This document shows, piece after piece, positions 12,474 through 23,369 of a stretch of 64,000 nt of DNA (position 1 is its first letter; each line of letters begins with the position of its first letter). This stretch comes from Ampelomyces quisqualis (lineage: Eukaryota > Ascomycota > Dothideomycetes > Pleosporales > Phaeosphaeriaceae). The DNA lies in the NCBI GenBank assembly GCA_018398575.1, contig JAGTXZ010000005.1:682001-746000 (forward strand). The letters are read 5' to 3'. Both the position numbers and the translations under genes were made by a program. A model generated the notes under the pieces. It was not told the origin of the DNA. It made no database searches and saw only the letters and a list, made by a program, of their open reading frames with translations.

Positions 12474-13048
12474 ACACTGCGGTACCGGTGCGGTGTAAAA
12501 TACCCAGCTTGCAATCATGTGAAAAAACCCCGCAGAATTCCCCTGATAAACACCGCAAAAGCGTGTATATTTACACAATCCAGGTGAATTTACACAGATG
12601 ATTTTTAGTAGATTTCTTGTGCACAGAGCGAGGCCTTTAATTTTGTTGTTTCTTCTTATTGTCTTTTTTTCTCTTCCTTGATGCCCTTGTGCTGCTCGTC
12701 ATGCCTGCGAAGAAGCATGCGCAGGTTAACTGCATGTGCGTGCGCAAGTCAAAATCTAGTGATTGGTAGGGTTAAGAGAGAGAGAGAGAGAAAAGGTAGA
12801 AGATCAGGAGAGATAGAGAGGGGTTAAGAATAAGCGAGAAAAAAGCGTAGCAGTGAACACTAAAATCTTACATACTAATTGAAAGCTGAACGCAAAAATC
12901 TTATATGCTAATAAAAGTAGCAGGTAAAACAACACCGCAACTGTGTAAGTTCTTCCCATGTGCTGTGTAAAAGAGTGAGTTTACACGATACTGCGGTGTA
13001 TATTAACACCGCGCTGGGTTTTTTTACACCGCATGTGTACCCCAGTAT
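12474..13048. mobile_element. MITE-like non-autonomous element with ~35-bp imperfect terminal inverted repeats
   Basis: The left end (12474-12508) and the reverse complement of the right end (13013-13048) match at about 28 of 35 positions with one gap. They share the blocks ACTG, GGTAC, GCGGTGTAAAA and CCCAGC. The interior (about 500 bp) has no coding frame. It is AT-rich, carries a GA-rich run at 12777-12791 and several scattered ACACCGC motifs, and has a perfect hairpin near the right end at 12993-13012 (GCGGTGT, loop, ACACCGC). No clear target-site duplication was identified, so the exact ends are approximate. The right end lies 11 bases before the first in-frame codon of the truncated SnoaL-like relic. 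Confidence 0.55.
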
Positions 13049-13059
13049 AACTACTGTAA

Positions 13060-13712
13060 GTCGCCGAGCTCTACTCGGACCATCCAGACACTTGCGTCGA
13101 ATTTCTAGGTGGCTGCTACAATGGCAAAGAAGGCGTAAAACGTCTTTACATTGATCGATCTGCCAAATCCTTTGTGGCTGGTCGCAATGGTCCCGGCATG
13201 GCTTTCTTCTCGACCATCGTCAAATTCACCGCATTATCGATGTGAACAGCGATGGAACACGCGCCAAGGGGCGCTTCCGGAGCATGATGTCAGCTGGTAC
13301 ACACGAGAGTATCAAGCATTTGCACCCACGCGGGCTGGTACAGTGGCGGGAGGGCGGAATATATGAGAATGAATACATCAAGGAGGATGGCGTGTGGGAG
13401 ATCTTTAGGCTCAACTACTTCCCATTTTGGCACGCTTAATTTGACAAGGGCTGGTCGCACACGAAGCCAAACTACATTCTGTTTCTGTCAAGCACTTTCC
13501 TGGAAGATCCGGACGGCCCGGATGAGCTTTGCGCAAATCCGATGCTGTGGCCAGACACACGTGTTGTGCCAGTTCATTACATTCATCCCATTGCAAGAGT
13601 TCAGGTGGCGGATGATGACCTGAGAGCACCGGAGTATGGCAAGGCCCCGTCCACCAGTACTCCTCCGCTAGTACTGAGTCAGCCCAAGTCTGAATCGGCA
13701 GAAAAGGCATAG
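13060..13712 (+). pseudogene. SnoaL-like (NTF2-fold) protein relic: 5'-truncated, frameshifted, with an internal stop
   Basis: The visible translation begins VAELYSDHPDTCVEFLGGC and carries the usual features of fungal SnoaL-like polyketide or aromatic-metabolism proteins: HPRGLVQWREGGIYENEY and WEIFRLNYFPFWHA, then a proline-rich tail with DDLRAPEYG. Three lesions are seen. (1) The first in-frame upstream codon is TAA (13057-13059), right after the repeat element, so the N-terminus is missing. (2) The frame changes between about 13200 and 13212. The first frame ends at TGA 13243-13245, while the homologous reading LLDHRQIHRIIDVN is in another frame. (3) TAA at 13437-13439 interrupts the conserved C-terminal part, which continues in frame as FDKGWSHTKPNYI to TAG 13710-13712. 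An intron does not explain lesion 2, because coding similarity runs right up to the switch point on both sides. Confidence 0.75.
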
Positions 13713-13946
13713 CTTTGCGGAATCCAAACAATGCAGTCTGATGTACCGTTCTGGAAAAGCCTCATGTGCCATGCTGCTTTTGTATCGCCTATTTTCATCA
13801 AAGTTATCTTGAACGGTACTATGTATGACTGCCATGTCTTTAGCGAGGAGTTCTAGGTATTCTAGATGATAAAACGTCTTCAATATATGTGTGTATAATT
13901 GGTTCGATGTAAAGCTAGTACAAGGTCAGAGTTTTGCAGAGTGCGC

Positions 13947-14081
13947 CTAAACCTCAAGAGGCAACTTGAACAGTCGAATCGCGGTCTTGCGCCCAGCCGC
14001 TTCTTTCTCATTCTCGCTCAAATCAATCGTCTTCCACCAAGCTTGCGCTTCTTCCACAGGATCACATTGCGTGTTTGAGCA
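13947..14081 (-). pseudogene. probable amidohydrolase-2 family C-terminal fragment
   Basis: On the minus strand a short frame ending in TAG (13949-13947) reads PVEEAQAWWKTIDLSENEK and continues through GRKTAIRLFKLPLEV. This resembles the C-terminal end of ACMSD/decarboxylase-like amidohydrolases, where a WW..(V/I)..S..E motif precedes a (N/T)A.RLFKL tail. Nothing recognisable precedes it before about 14085, so only a fragment of about 45 codons remains. Its position between the SnoaL-like and dioxygenase relics fits a decayed cluster. The family call is from motif memory and is tentative. Confidence 0.35.
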
Positions 14082-14212
14082 CATTGATAGGAATCAGAGC
14101 TTATAGATATGTCACAAAGGACCCTTGCCAGAAAGTTGCCAAGAGCAACCATTTGGTAAATCGACAAGTCGGTCGCACCACCTTCAAGGTGCACGAGTCG
14201 TAGCTATTCACC

Positions 14213-15878
14213 ATGGCGCACATATTCTCCCTCGCAGCTCTAGCCCCCTCAGCCTAATTTGAGGGCAATTGTTCAGGCGATCAATTCAAGTCTCCTGATA
14301 GTGGCTTTTTCCAAGGGTTCAGCAAGCCTTCACGACTTGAAGCTGATATCTTTGAGCTTGAGACCACTGGAACAGTCAGTTGCAACCATCACTCAAAGAA
14401 AGTGTTCTGATTCAGCATAGATCCTGAAGGATATGAATGGGACGTTATATCGCGTACATCCAGACTAGCAGTTTCCACCCTTATTCGTAGAAGATATCGA
14501 CTTTAATGGCGATGGCTCAGGTTCCTCATTTCGCTTTGAGAACGGCCATGTAGACTTCCGACAAAGATACGTACATGCAGATCGCTTCGGGGTAGAGCGA
14601 AAAGCTAGGAAAGAATTACTTGGTAGATATCGCGATCCTGACACTGACAATGAAATGGTTAAAGGCATCGTCCGAACAGCTTCAAACACCAACGCGATGT
14701 TTTGGAGAGGAGTATTGCTAGCTATAAAAGAAGATGGTCTGCTTTGTGCCATGGATCTAGTTACCCTCGAAACCATTGGTAGATATGATTTCGATGGTCA
14801 AGTTTATTCGCCGACAGTCACAGCCCACCCCAAAGTCGATCCTGAAATTGGAGAAATGGTATGTTGTGGGTACAAAGCTGGTGGCAATGGATGCGATGAG
14901 AGCTGTCATATTGTTGTCTACACAGTCAACAAACATGGCGAGAAGACCGAAGAGTGCTGGTGCAAAGCTCCGTTATGCGGCCTGATATACGACTGCGCTG
15001 TTACGAAGAACTACATTGTTCTACCACTCACACCACTCAAAGTCAACCGTGATAGGCTTAAGAACGGCGGCAATCATTTCGCCTGAGATCCTGAAGAAGA
15101 CCAGTGGTACGGAATCGTACCTCGCCGGAATGAAAAGCCAGAGGACATTGTATGGTTGCGCGGTGAGAATGGCATGTACATCATCTAAATGCAGTGAGCA
15201 GATTATTAACAAGCGCGCAGACTTCCATGGCCACGTAGCCAGCTCGTACGAAGATGAAGACAGCAAGATCATGGTAGACCTCACAATACCCTCTAACAAC
15301 CTTTTCTCCTTCTTCCCACCTGACACTCACGCCCACACCCCCGCCACCCTTCAGGTGCGCAACAACAAACTCCTCCCCAACAACGTACCACTGGGTCTTT
15401 TCGATCCCAAAACACAGCCCAACACGCACGCCCAACTCGCAAAAGCCCTTCGGCATCAATGGCGCATTCTCGCGCATGGCTTCTGACGAAGAAATACAAC
15501 CCCTTCTAGCAATCTACCATGGACACGACAAAGCACTACAATGCTGCCACATGCAGCGGCTTTTCCCACGTCCTGGGGCTATTTCGAATGGGAAACACAG
15601 GGAATAAAGAAACGTGGTAGGCAGGCCCGACATGGACATTCCAAGAAGCAGTTTTCGTGCCAAAAAGCAGACTCTACAGTCGAGGGCGAGGGCCACTGGA
15701 TCGCGCTTCTAGTTTATTTGGACACAGTCCCGGAACCATGTTTGATCTTTTGAGGCGGTGAATCTGGCGCTGGGGCTGCTGGCTGCCATGCACTTGCCTG
15801 TTAAGCTGAGGCTGGGCTTGCATGGTGATTTGGTGGAGCAGAAGGATCTGGGTGCGTGGGCGGAAAGGAGAAATGGTG
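14213..15878 (+). pseudogene. carotenoid oxygenase / lignostilbene dioxygenase relic
   Basis: An intact enzyme of this family would be a beta-propeller non-haem iron dioxygenase cleaving a stilbene or polyene double bond. Consecutive fragments follow the family order: GFFQGFSKPSRLEADIFELE near 14300, NGTLYRVHPD then QFPPLF near 14430-14480, FNGDGSGSSFRFENGHVDF, the segment VKGIVRTASNTNAMFWRG, PTVTAHPKVDPEIGEMVC, VTKNYIVLPLTPLK, RLKNGGNHFA, DPEEDQWYG, DFHGHVASSYEDED, and near 15790 the C-terminal HLPVKLRLGLHGDLVEQKDL. Lesions include TAA at about 14255, TAG 14466-14468, TGA 15084-15086 (where the family has Trp) and frame changes after about 15180. The expected iron-ligand His-Asp pair reads Tyr-Asp (codon TAC, 14988-14990). 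The many stops and the lost ligand mean it is non-functional. Confidence 0.8.
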
Positions 15879-16759
15879 GTGGGGCTGGCGGAGGAGATGT
15901 TGCTGTAGCAGAAGAAGATGCAAGAAGAGGGAGGGCTGGGAAGTGCAGTTGCCATGGATGGAGTGAAGCATGGGCATTCTGAAACTGGCGGAATTCAAGC
16001 GTCTTACCACATCGACATTGATGAATTTCTCAACTCTGATTCGAGAATAGAGATAAGCGTTCGACGCTGCTTATACCTATCCAGCTCAGTGCTCGATCGA
16101 TATATGTAACCCAAGTGCAGGTCGTCACCATCTCAGTCTGGCAAGAAAAGAAGACGGCATCATCCTTCCTTGGTACATTACATAGCAGTATCCAAACGCA
16201 AACCCCCTCGTCATCCTCATGCCTACAAGGCGAAACGATAAACTCTCCCACCAGGTCCCCCACCTCTCCCCCACATTTAATTGGTCGCGTACCTGTCCTG
16301 ACCTATCCCGCTTAACCCCCCCTCCCCCCCCATTGCGCACCTTCCTAACGCAGCACCCTCCACCCGGTACGGATAAACAAGCCCTCTCCTTTTCCCAGCC
16401 CCCGCCACCACGCACCACACAGGCACAAAAACCAACTCGCCACTATCTGTCTCACCTGCCCAGACCTCGCCAAGCAGAAACAAGCCGTCGACAGCGGGGG
16501 CTTGTTTTGGCGCAGCTTCTCGATGCAGCAAGGCAACCGGCGCATTGGCGAGTGATGAGCGTCCGAGGTTGATTTGCAGGCCTGCCGGGTCATGATGTCG
16601 TGTGTGCATTTGGCCCCTGCGGCCAGCCTTTGGGAGGCGAGATTGGGTGTGGGATTTTGCAGGATTGCGGAATTGATAAATTGATACGAGGTACCGGGAA
16701 GGTGTGGCGTGCGCCTTTGAGGTGGGTGTGACGTGACGTTGGGTGAGGGTGGGAAAGTG
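15879..16759. other. intergenic/promoter region upstream of the M28 aminopeptidase gene
   Basis: No gene supported. It contains a C-rich run at about 16316-16332 and low-complexity pyrimidine tracts. Long open frames on both strands across 16277-16798 reflect this base bias rather than coding sequence. Confidence 0.5.
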
Positions 16760-16766
16760 TATATAA
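16760..16766 (+). promoter_or_regulatory. TATA box of the M28 aminopeptidase gene
   Basis: TATATAA lies 102 nt upstream of the ATG at 16868, in the right orientation and at a usual distance for a fungal core promoter. Confidence 0.5.
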
Positions 16767-16867
16767 GAGGGCGGACTTGGATTGGCAAGAGGGTTCACAC
16801 CAAGTTCGCAATCGCAATCTTTTTGCTTTTTTACATTTCTTGTTGTTGGGAAAGTCGCACTATCGCT

Positions 16868-18573
16868 ATGAAGTGTTCAATTGCTGTTGGCGCACTTGCT
16901 GCTACTGCTTCAGCGGCACCGAATCTGGCGGGGAGAGCAGACAAGAAGATTCGCCAATATGGTTACCCAACTACCAAGCCCACCGTGAATGCTGTACGAC
17001 CGCTCGTTTTATTGGCCTGAGCTAGCAACCAATGCTAACTTTTGAGCAGACGCTTCTCAAAGCCGACATTACACGAGATAACCTCTTGGCTGGTGCGCAG
17101 CAGCTCGAGGATTTTGCGTATGCTTCCGAGGAGCGCAATCGATTTATTGGTAGTCCTGGCCACAATGATACTGTGTACTGGCTCAAGGATACTCTTGAGT
17201 CGCTGGACGGATACTACAACGTGTCGCTCCAGGAGTTCTTTACGGTTGCACAGATCAATGGAACGATCAACACATTCACGGTTGATGGTGCTGCTCCACC
17301 TGAGGGCTCCTACCTGTTGTTCGATTACTCTGCCTCGGGTAACGCAACTGCGCCATTGGTGCCAGTAAGCAATGTGGGATGCAATGCAGTAAGTGAAGAT
17401 GCCAGTCGAATCCGGACATCCTGCTCACAGACATAGTCTGACTACCCCGCGACGGTGTCCGGAAGCATCGCACTCATCTCCCGAGGATCGTGCGAGTTTG
17501 GACTCAAGTCGGCTTTGGCGGGTGCTGCAGGCGCTGTGGGCGCACTCATATACAACAACGTAGCTGGACCTCCTCTCCAAGGCACATTGGGGGCACCCCC
17601 TCGGCCAGAAGGCGATTACGTGGCTTCTATCAGCATCAGCCAGGCGTTAGGAGCAGGATACCTCTCCGCAATCACTGGCGGTGCTAATGTCAGCGCGACT
17701 ATCGATGTGCTGACCGATATCCGCAACATCTCAACCTACAACGTTCTGGCTACGACCAACAGTGGCGATCAAGAGAACAAGCTCGCATTGGGCGCTCATA
17801 CTGATTCGGTTGCTGCTGGACCCGGTATCAATGACGATGGGAGCGGCACTGTAGGTATTTTGGAAGTTGCCAAGGCGCTATCCAAGTACAAAGTCAACAA
17901 CGCCGTGACTTTCGGATTTTGGGCTGCTGAGGAGGAGGGCCTGCTGGGCTCCACATACTACGTCGAGAACCTAGCGGCGAGCGAAGCAGCCAAGATCCGT
18001 GCCTACCTCAACTTTGATATGGTAAGGAGCACCTTGACATGATTGAGGCGGATTGCTGACGACAATTTCTAGATCGCTTCGCCCAACTTTGTCAATGCCA
18101 TATATGACGGAGATGGCAGCGCTTTCAATCTGAGCGGACCTGCTGGCAGTGCTGAAATCGAAACCTTGTTCGAAGACTACTTCACCGGTGTGGGCCAGAA
18201 CTTTACGGCGACCGCATTCGATGGTCGCTCCGATTATGGACCGTTCCTTGACGTTGGCATTCCTTCGGGGGGTCTCTTCACCGGCGCAGAAGAGAACAAG
18301 ACGGCAGAAGAGGTTTTGCTGTTCGGTGGGACCGCTGGGGTTGCTCTCGATCAGTGCTACCACCAGGCGTGCGACAATGTCACAAACCTAGACGTTGGAG
18401 CGTTTGAGACGCACGCAAAGGCCATTGCAGATGCTGTCGCGACGTACTCGTTTTCGTGGGAAGGCTTCCCAGCCAGGAATACGACGGCAACGAAGCGGAG
18501 CGTTGCCACGTCCAAGCGGACGGTGGAGAGGCGTCATGGCAGGAACAGGGGCGTTCAGCGACTGGAGAAGTAG
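16868..18573 (+). CDS. M28 family zinc aminopeptidase (aminopeptidase Y type) with PA domain
   Basis: Secreted or vacuolar exopeptidase removing N-terminal residues. Four exons: 16868-16993, 17050-17388, 17437-18021 and 18073-18573, all joined in phase 0, for 516 aa. Residues 1-17 are a signal peptide (MKCSIAVGALAATASAA) followed by a short pro-segment. A protease-associated insert spans roughly 125-225 (SGSIALISRGSCEFGLKSAL). The M28 catalytic domain shows the metal-binding series: GAHTDSV (His), GINDDGSG (Asp), WAAEEEGLLGS (catalytic Glu and ligand Glu), NFDM (Asp, right at the third splice site) and CYHQACD (His). Many N-glycosylation sites agree with secretion. The C-terminal 50 residues are basic and variable. 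The first donor (GTACGA) is weak, but phase and homology support it. A TATA box lies at 16760. Confidence 0.93.
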
Positions 18574-19562
18574 AGGGTGTAGAGGAGCGAGCAAGAGATG
18601 ACGATTCGATGTCTTGGTAGCCAATGAATGCAGATATCATGAGCTCGCACCGCTGCTGCCAGAGTGCTGGGCTGCATGCCACAGATGCCGTTACCGCAGG
18701 CCGGTGTGTGATTCGGGTGCAGCTGGCATTGCTTTTGGTGGTGCAGGTGTGGTGGGCGGGTGAAGGATGCCTCTCTTCAGCCGATTGGCAAGTGCGGGGA
18801 AGGCTGAAACGCGGCACCGGCTTTGCCTATTGCGGCTAGCCGTGCCGTTTGGAGCAGTCGAGGCGGTGAAGGTCTGGTGCGCTGACGACGAGGAGGTGCG
18901 ATGCCATGCGATGCTACGGACTGCTTTGTTAACAACGCTGGAGAGGAGATGGCCAATCGACCTGAGACTGCGAGGCTCCACCAAGGCTGTCATGTTCGCA
19001 AGCTACCACCAGAGCGGGTGGGCGAGCCCATAGCGGCAAGACTTGAACCCTTGTAGTGTTCCAGGGTCCTCTACGGAGTACTACGCCGCCAGGAAGCGTG
19101 TCCACAGTGTAGTCTGTAGTCTGTAGTCTGCAGTCTGCAGTCTGTCGTCTGTACCTAGCCATCAGCCATCCGCCATCCATATGAACTCCCCCGTCCGCGT
19201 CTTCCTGCGCCCCGTCTGGGCCCTGATCTTCGCGCAGGGGCCGAAGCGTGTCACGGACAGCACTAGTTACCGCGCCCTCCAACCAACCCTCGTCAACCCA
19301 GGCCTCGCCGTCGACATCCCGCAACGTCCTGTTCGCAGTCCTGCGCGCAGTCCTGTTCGCAGAGTTCCGCGCCGCCAGAGGAAGAAAGGGCGTCTGCCCC
19401 GTGTGCGAGTTACTGTGTATGTTGGCCCCTCTCCCCCAAGCGTCGCCGCGGTCGTGCCTGCTCAGTGCTCCCTACCGCCCGCCCCCCACCCTCCCAGGCA
19501 CTGCAACGCCAACATTTGCGCTGACGGCCGCCGTCCAGTGTGTGTTTTCCCACCCCCCAAAG
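18574..19562. other. intergenic region and 5' untranslated region of the PUF gene
   Basis: No gene supported. It contains TACGGAGTA at 19072-19080, a heptamer tandem repeat at 19109-19150, and GC-rich sequence just upstream of the PUF ATG. Open frames from about 19181 end without any family resemblance. Confidence 0.5.
19109..19150 (+). repeat. tandem heptamer repeat, six units
   Basis: Six consecutive 7-base units, three GTAGTCT followed by GCAGTCT, GCAGTCT and GTCGTCT, form a short minisatellite in the intergenic region. Confidence 0.85.
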
Positions 19563-22500
19563 ATGGCCTACCCTGCGGCCAACGCGGGGCTCCGCTCCCC
19601 TCGCGAGGAGTCGTTTGCCTTCCGCAACGCTGCTGGCGCCCCCATGGGCTCGTCCAACGACGGGGATGGGCGCGCCCAGCTGCATCGCCGCTTCACCACG
19701 AACAATATCCCGACCGTGAGCACGCCGCTCTCGCCCATTGGTCAGCAACGCAGGCAGGCCGCCGAGCCGACCGAGTTCACAACGGCGGTACGTACACATC
19801 GCTCTCATAACAACGCTGTCCGAAGAGCCGGAAGCCATGCGCGCCATCGCTGCAGCAAGCTTGTCATCGTCTTTGTTTCGTAAACGCGCGCGTATCGGCT
19901 GCTTGTCATGTTTCTTGGTGCCATGCGATTCCGAGGTGAAGCAGAGTTCGGGCTGACGGACCAACCAACCAACCAGACGTACCACAAGCTGCAAGTGGTA
20001 AGCAACTCTCCTTCACCTCGACTTGGACTGTTGTTGTCGCTGCTGCCCCGCTTTCCCACTCGCATTAAGATTGCAAGGGTCCTGCTGTTGCGGCGGCGAC
20101 GCAGTTGACAACTATCTCCCTCCACCACCATCTCCACAACAGCCTCTCCACCCGCCCCCCCCCCCCAAAACACCATTGTTATCTCTAATCCTGTACACCT
20201 GTCTCTCTTGTGGTACAAGCTCCCCTATCCATCTCCTCATCTTCACACATTTCTACGTTATTTTCAAAGTCACGCGACTGACCTTGTTGCCCCGAAACAC
20301 GCTTGACGGCCGCGCGTGACCTGCTGACGCAGCTTGCAGCTCGAAAAGAAGAAGCTCGAGTACGAATATCTTAAAGAACAGCGCCGTCGCTTCGAGGCAG
20401 AAATGGAACTCATTGATCTACAGTCCCGCCGCGGCGAAGAGGAGATCCACCGTCTTTCGACCGATCTGCGCTACGGAAAGCAGCCTGCACACAGCCAGCC
20501 CACCACCCCGCCCGAGTACGGAGACGGCAACGGCTTTCCCTCTGCCTTTTCGCGCCCCAACCGTTTCAGCATGTCTAGCATCAACCCGGGTATGACGACT
20601 CCTCGTGGAAGCCGGGCCAACTCCCAGGTCACCTCGCCGCCAGCTTCATTCCTTGCCGCCAACGGCTTGCCTTCCCAGTCTGTACCTGGCACACGCCGTA
20701 ACTCCGATGAGGACAACGATGACTTTGATCACGACGACTTGACTCCGGTTAGCCCAGTCACTCGCAAGTAAGTCCAGCCTCAATCTCACCTTTACCTGGG
20801 CCCTTGCGCTCGGGCGCTTGGTGATAGATAGCAAGCTCCTTAAGCTCGCCCTCCACCCATCCCCGTCTCTTACACCCTCTAACAACCACCCACTCGATCA
20901 ATCAAACAACCATGGCTGTAGCTAACCTCCAAAGGAACAACCGCATGTCTATGCCCGTCACGAGCCTTGATCTTCGTGGTCGTGACAACTTGCCTGACTT
21001 GGCTTCCGTTTTGGGTCACATCGACACCACTGGCTATCTTTTCGGCCAAGAGGACAAGGAGCACAATCCAACCGCTTCTCCAGATTACAAGGCTTACCTC
21101 CAGATGAGCAACACGGACGACAAGTTCCCCATCTTGGTGCGCCGTGACGGAGCTGGTAATGGTACGAAACTCTCTGCCTCTTCTGCTGCGCTTGATTTGG
21201 CCCTTTCCCAATCCCCTGGCCCGGAGCCTCGACCCAACGGTTGGCAAGGATATCGTCATCGTCAAGCTCAACAGTCGTTGCCTACTAACACCTTCCGTAA
21301 AGCTTCCCAGGTTGACGAGTACGATGCCAGTCAGACCAACGGCAATGTCGATACCACTCCCAACAAGAACCTGGCCAACAATCGTCGCTCCGTCGAGTTC
21401 AACCTCAGCCCCGATCCCAAGCGCTCCAGCTATGCCAGCCCTACCAATGGCATGCCCAAGTTGACTCAGTCATACTCGGCGAGCGATGTTCCCACCCTCA
21501 AGAATGGCGCTGCCGTGAATGGCACCAACGGCGGGGGCTTCAACACCCATGCAGAGCAGCATCTACACAACCACAATGCCAACCTTGGCCGCATCCCGTT
21601 CAACGCCATGAACAACCGTCACAGCCGCGAAGTACCCAACGGATACAAGGATCAGGACCATCGCCCAGGCTATTCCGGTCTCCACGCGAGCGCCGCACCT
21701 TTCGGCCCGTCCATGACTTCCGCTGCCCTAGGTAGCATCGCTAGTACTGTCGGATCCCCTACCATGTCGCAGTACGCCACAACCCCAGCCTCCAGTGCCC
21801 CATTCTATGGTTACGGTATTTCAATGCTCAATGGTGCTATGAATGGCATGACAATGGGTCCCGGTCCGCAGATGGGACCTCCTGCCTATGGCGCCAACGC
21901 CATGTTCGGTGGCGGCGGTAACGCCCCATACTACAATCCGTATGCGACGTATGGTCCGAGCGGCCGCGTTCAGGACAGTCAGGCTCGTGTCATCCAGAGC
22001 CGCCGTCTACAGAACGATGCCAACCGCTTCATGAACTACGACTTGAAGACCATGCCCCGGCATGAGATCTACAGCCTTTGCAAAGATCAGCACGGCTGTC
22101 GTTTCTTGCAGAAGAAGCTCGAGGAGCGCAACGTCGAGAATCTGCAGATCATCTTCGACGAGACTGCACCTCATGTGGTTGAGTTGATGACCGATCCGTT
22201 TGGCAACTATCTCTGCCAGAAGTTGTTGGAGTTCGCCAATGATGAGCAGCGCAACACCCTCGTCCGCAACGCTTGCCCAGCAATGGTCTCGATTGCGCTC
22301 AACCAGCACGGCACTCGAGCTCTGCAGAAGATGATCGAGTTCATCTCTACCGAAGACCAGGTAAGCATTTCCTATGCAGTCAGTATTGCTGCAAATCCTA
22401 ACCCGCTTCCAGACCAAGATGATCATCCAAGCCTTGTCGGGTCAAGTCGTCGACCTCATCCAGGATCTGAACGGCAACCACGTCATTCAGAAGTGCTTGA

Positions 22501-23369
22501 ACCACCTCAAGTCTTCGGAAGCTCAGTTCATCTTTGACGCTGTAGGCGAACACTGCGTCACTGTTGGTACGCATCGCCATGGTTGCTGTGTTCTTCAGCG
22601 CTGCATCGATCATGCGTCTGGTTTTCAGAAGGTCGATCTCGTCCGCAAGATCACTGCACATAGCTTCAATCTCGTGCAGGATCCCTTTGGCAACTACGTC
22701 GTGCAGTACATCCTCGACTTGAATGACGCTGCCTTCACTACGCCCATGTGCGAGGGCTTCCAGGGCAAGGTCGTTGAGCTGTCCAAGCAGAAGTTCAGCT
22801 CCAATGTCATCGAGAAGTGCATTCGTTGTGCAGAGATGTCCGCCAAGCAGCTGCTAATTGAAGAGCTTCTCGACGTCGAAGAGCTCGAGCAGCTCATGCG
22901 CGACTCCTACGGCAACTATGTAGTCCAGACTGCGCTCGAGTTCGCCCCGCCCGCCCTCTGTGTGCACCTCATCGAGATCATGCGCCCGATTCTGCCATCG
23001 ATCCGTCAGACCCCATACGGTCGCCGCATCCAGAGTAAGGTTCAAGAGCGTGAGGGTCGGCTTGCTGCCTATACTGGCCGCGCTACCTCGGGTCATGTCT
23101 CTCCTCATTCTGGCAACTCAACTCAGTCTGGTGAGGCAAACTCTGGTTTTGGAAGCCAGGGCTGTGGTGTGTCGGTCTACCAGTCCAACGGCTCCTCTGG
23201 CTACCAGCCTCCCATGTACACTGCCGCGGCCAACTATGGCGCCAACATCGCTTCGCCTCAGCCGCATCGCATGAGCAACCCGCCGCTTCCTCACCACCTG
23301 CACAACTCTGTACAAAACCAGGCCTACCAGTACAGCGTTAGCCAGAATGGCATGGGTACCTTCTTCTAA
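19563..23369 (+). CDS. Pumilio/PUF family RNA-binding protein (Puf4/Mpt5-like)
   Basis: Cytoplasmic post-transcriptional repressor binding UGUA-containing 3' UTRs. Five exons: 19563-19787, 19977-19997 (21 nt), 20340-20767, 20935-22360 and 22413-23369, for 1018 aa. The 21-nt exon (TYHKLQV) lies between a 189-nt and a 342-nt intron and restores the link from EFTTA to the coiled coil LEKKKLEYEYLKEQRRRFE. The middle is a long Asn/Ser/Gly-rich disordered region. Eight PUF repeats occupy about residues 615-940, with cores CRFLQ, NYLCQ, TRALQ, NHVIQ, CCVLQ, NYVVQ, SNVIE and NYVVQ. By the known PUF code, repeats 8-5 (NYxxQ, SNxxE, NYxxQ, CxxxQ) read U-G-U-A. The fourth intron falls between repeats 3 and 4. 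The C-terminal tail is Asn/Ser-rich. Family assignment is firm; the yeast orthologue is less certain. Confidence 0.92.

Noticed and set aside
16277..16798. 173-codon minus-strand frame
   Set aside because: Generated by C-rich/G-rich promoter sequence upstream of the aminopeptidase gene; overlaps other open frames in the same bias.
19181..19883. two overlapping ~210-codon plus-strand frames
   Set aside because: They overlap the PUF leader and first exon in the wrong frames; the PUF frame from 19563 has conserved sequence and splice signals.
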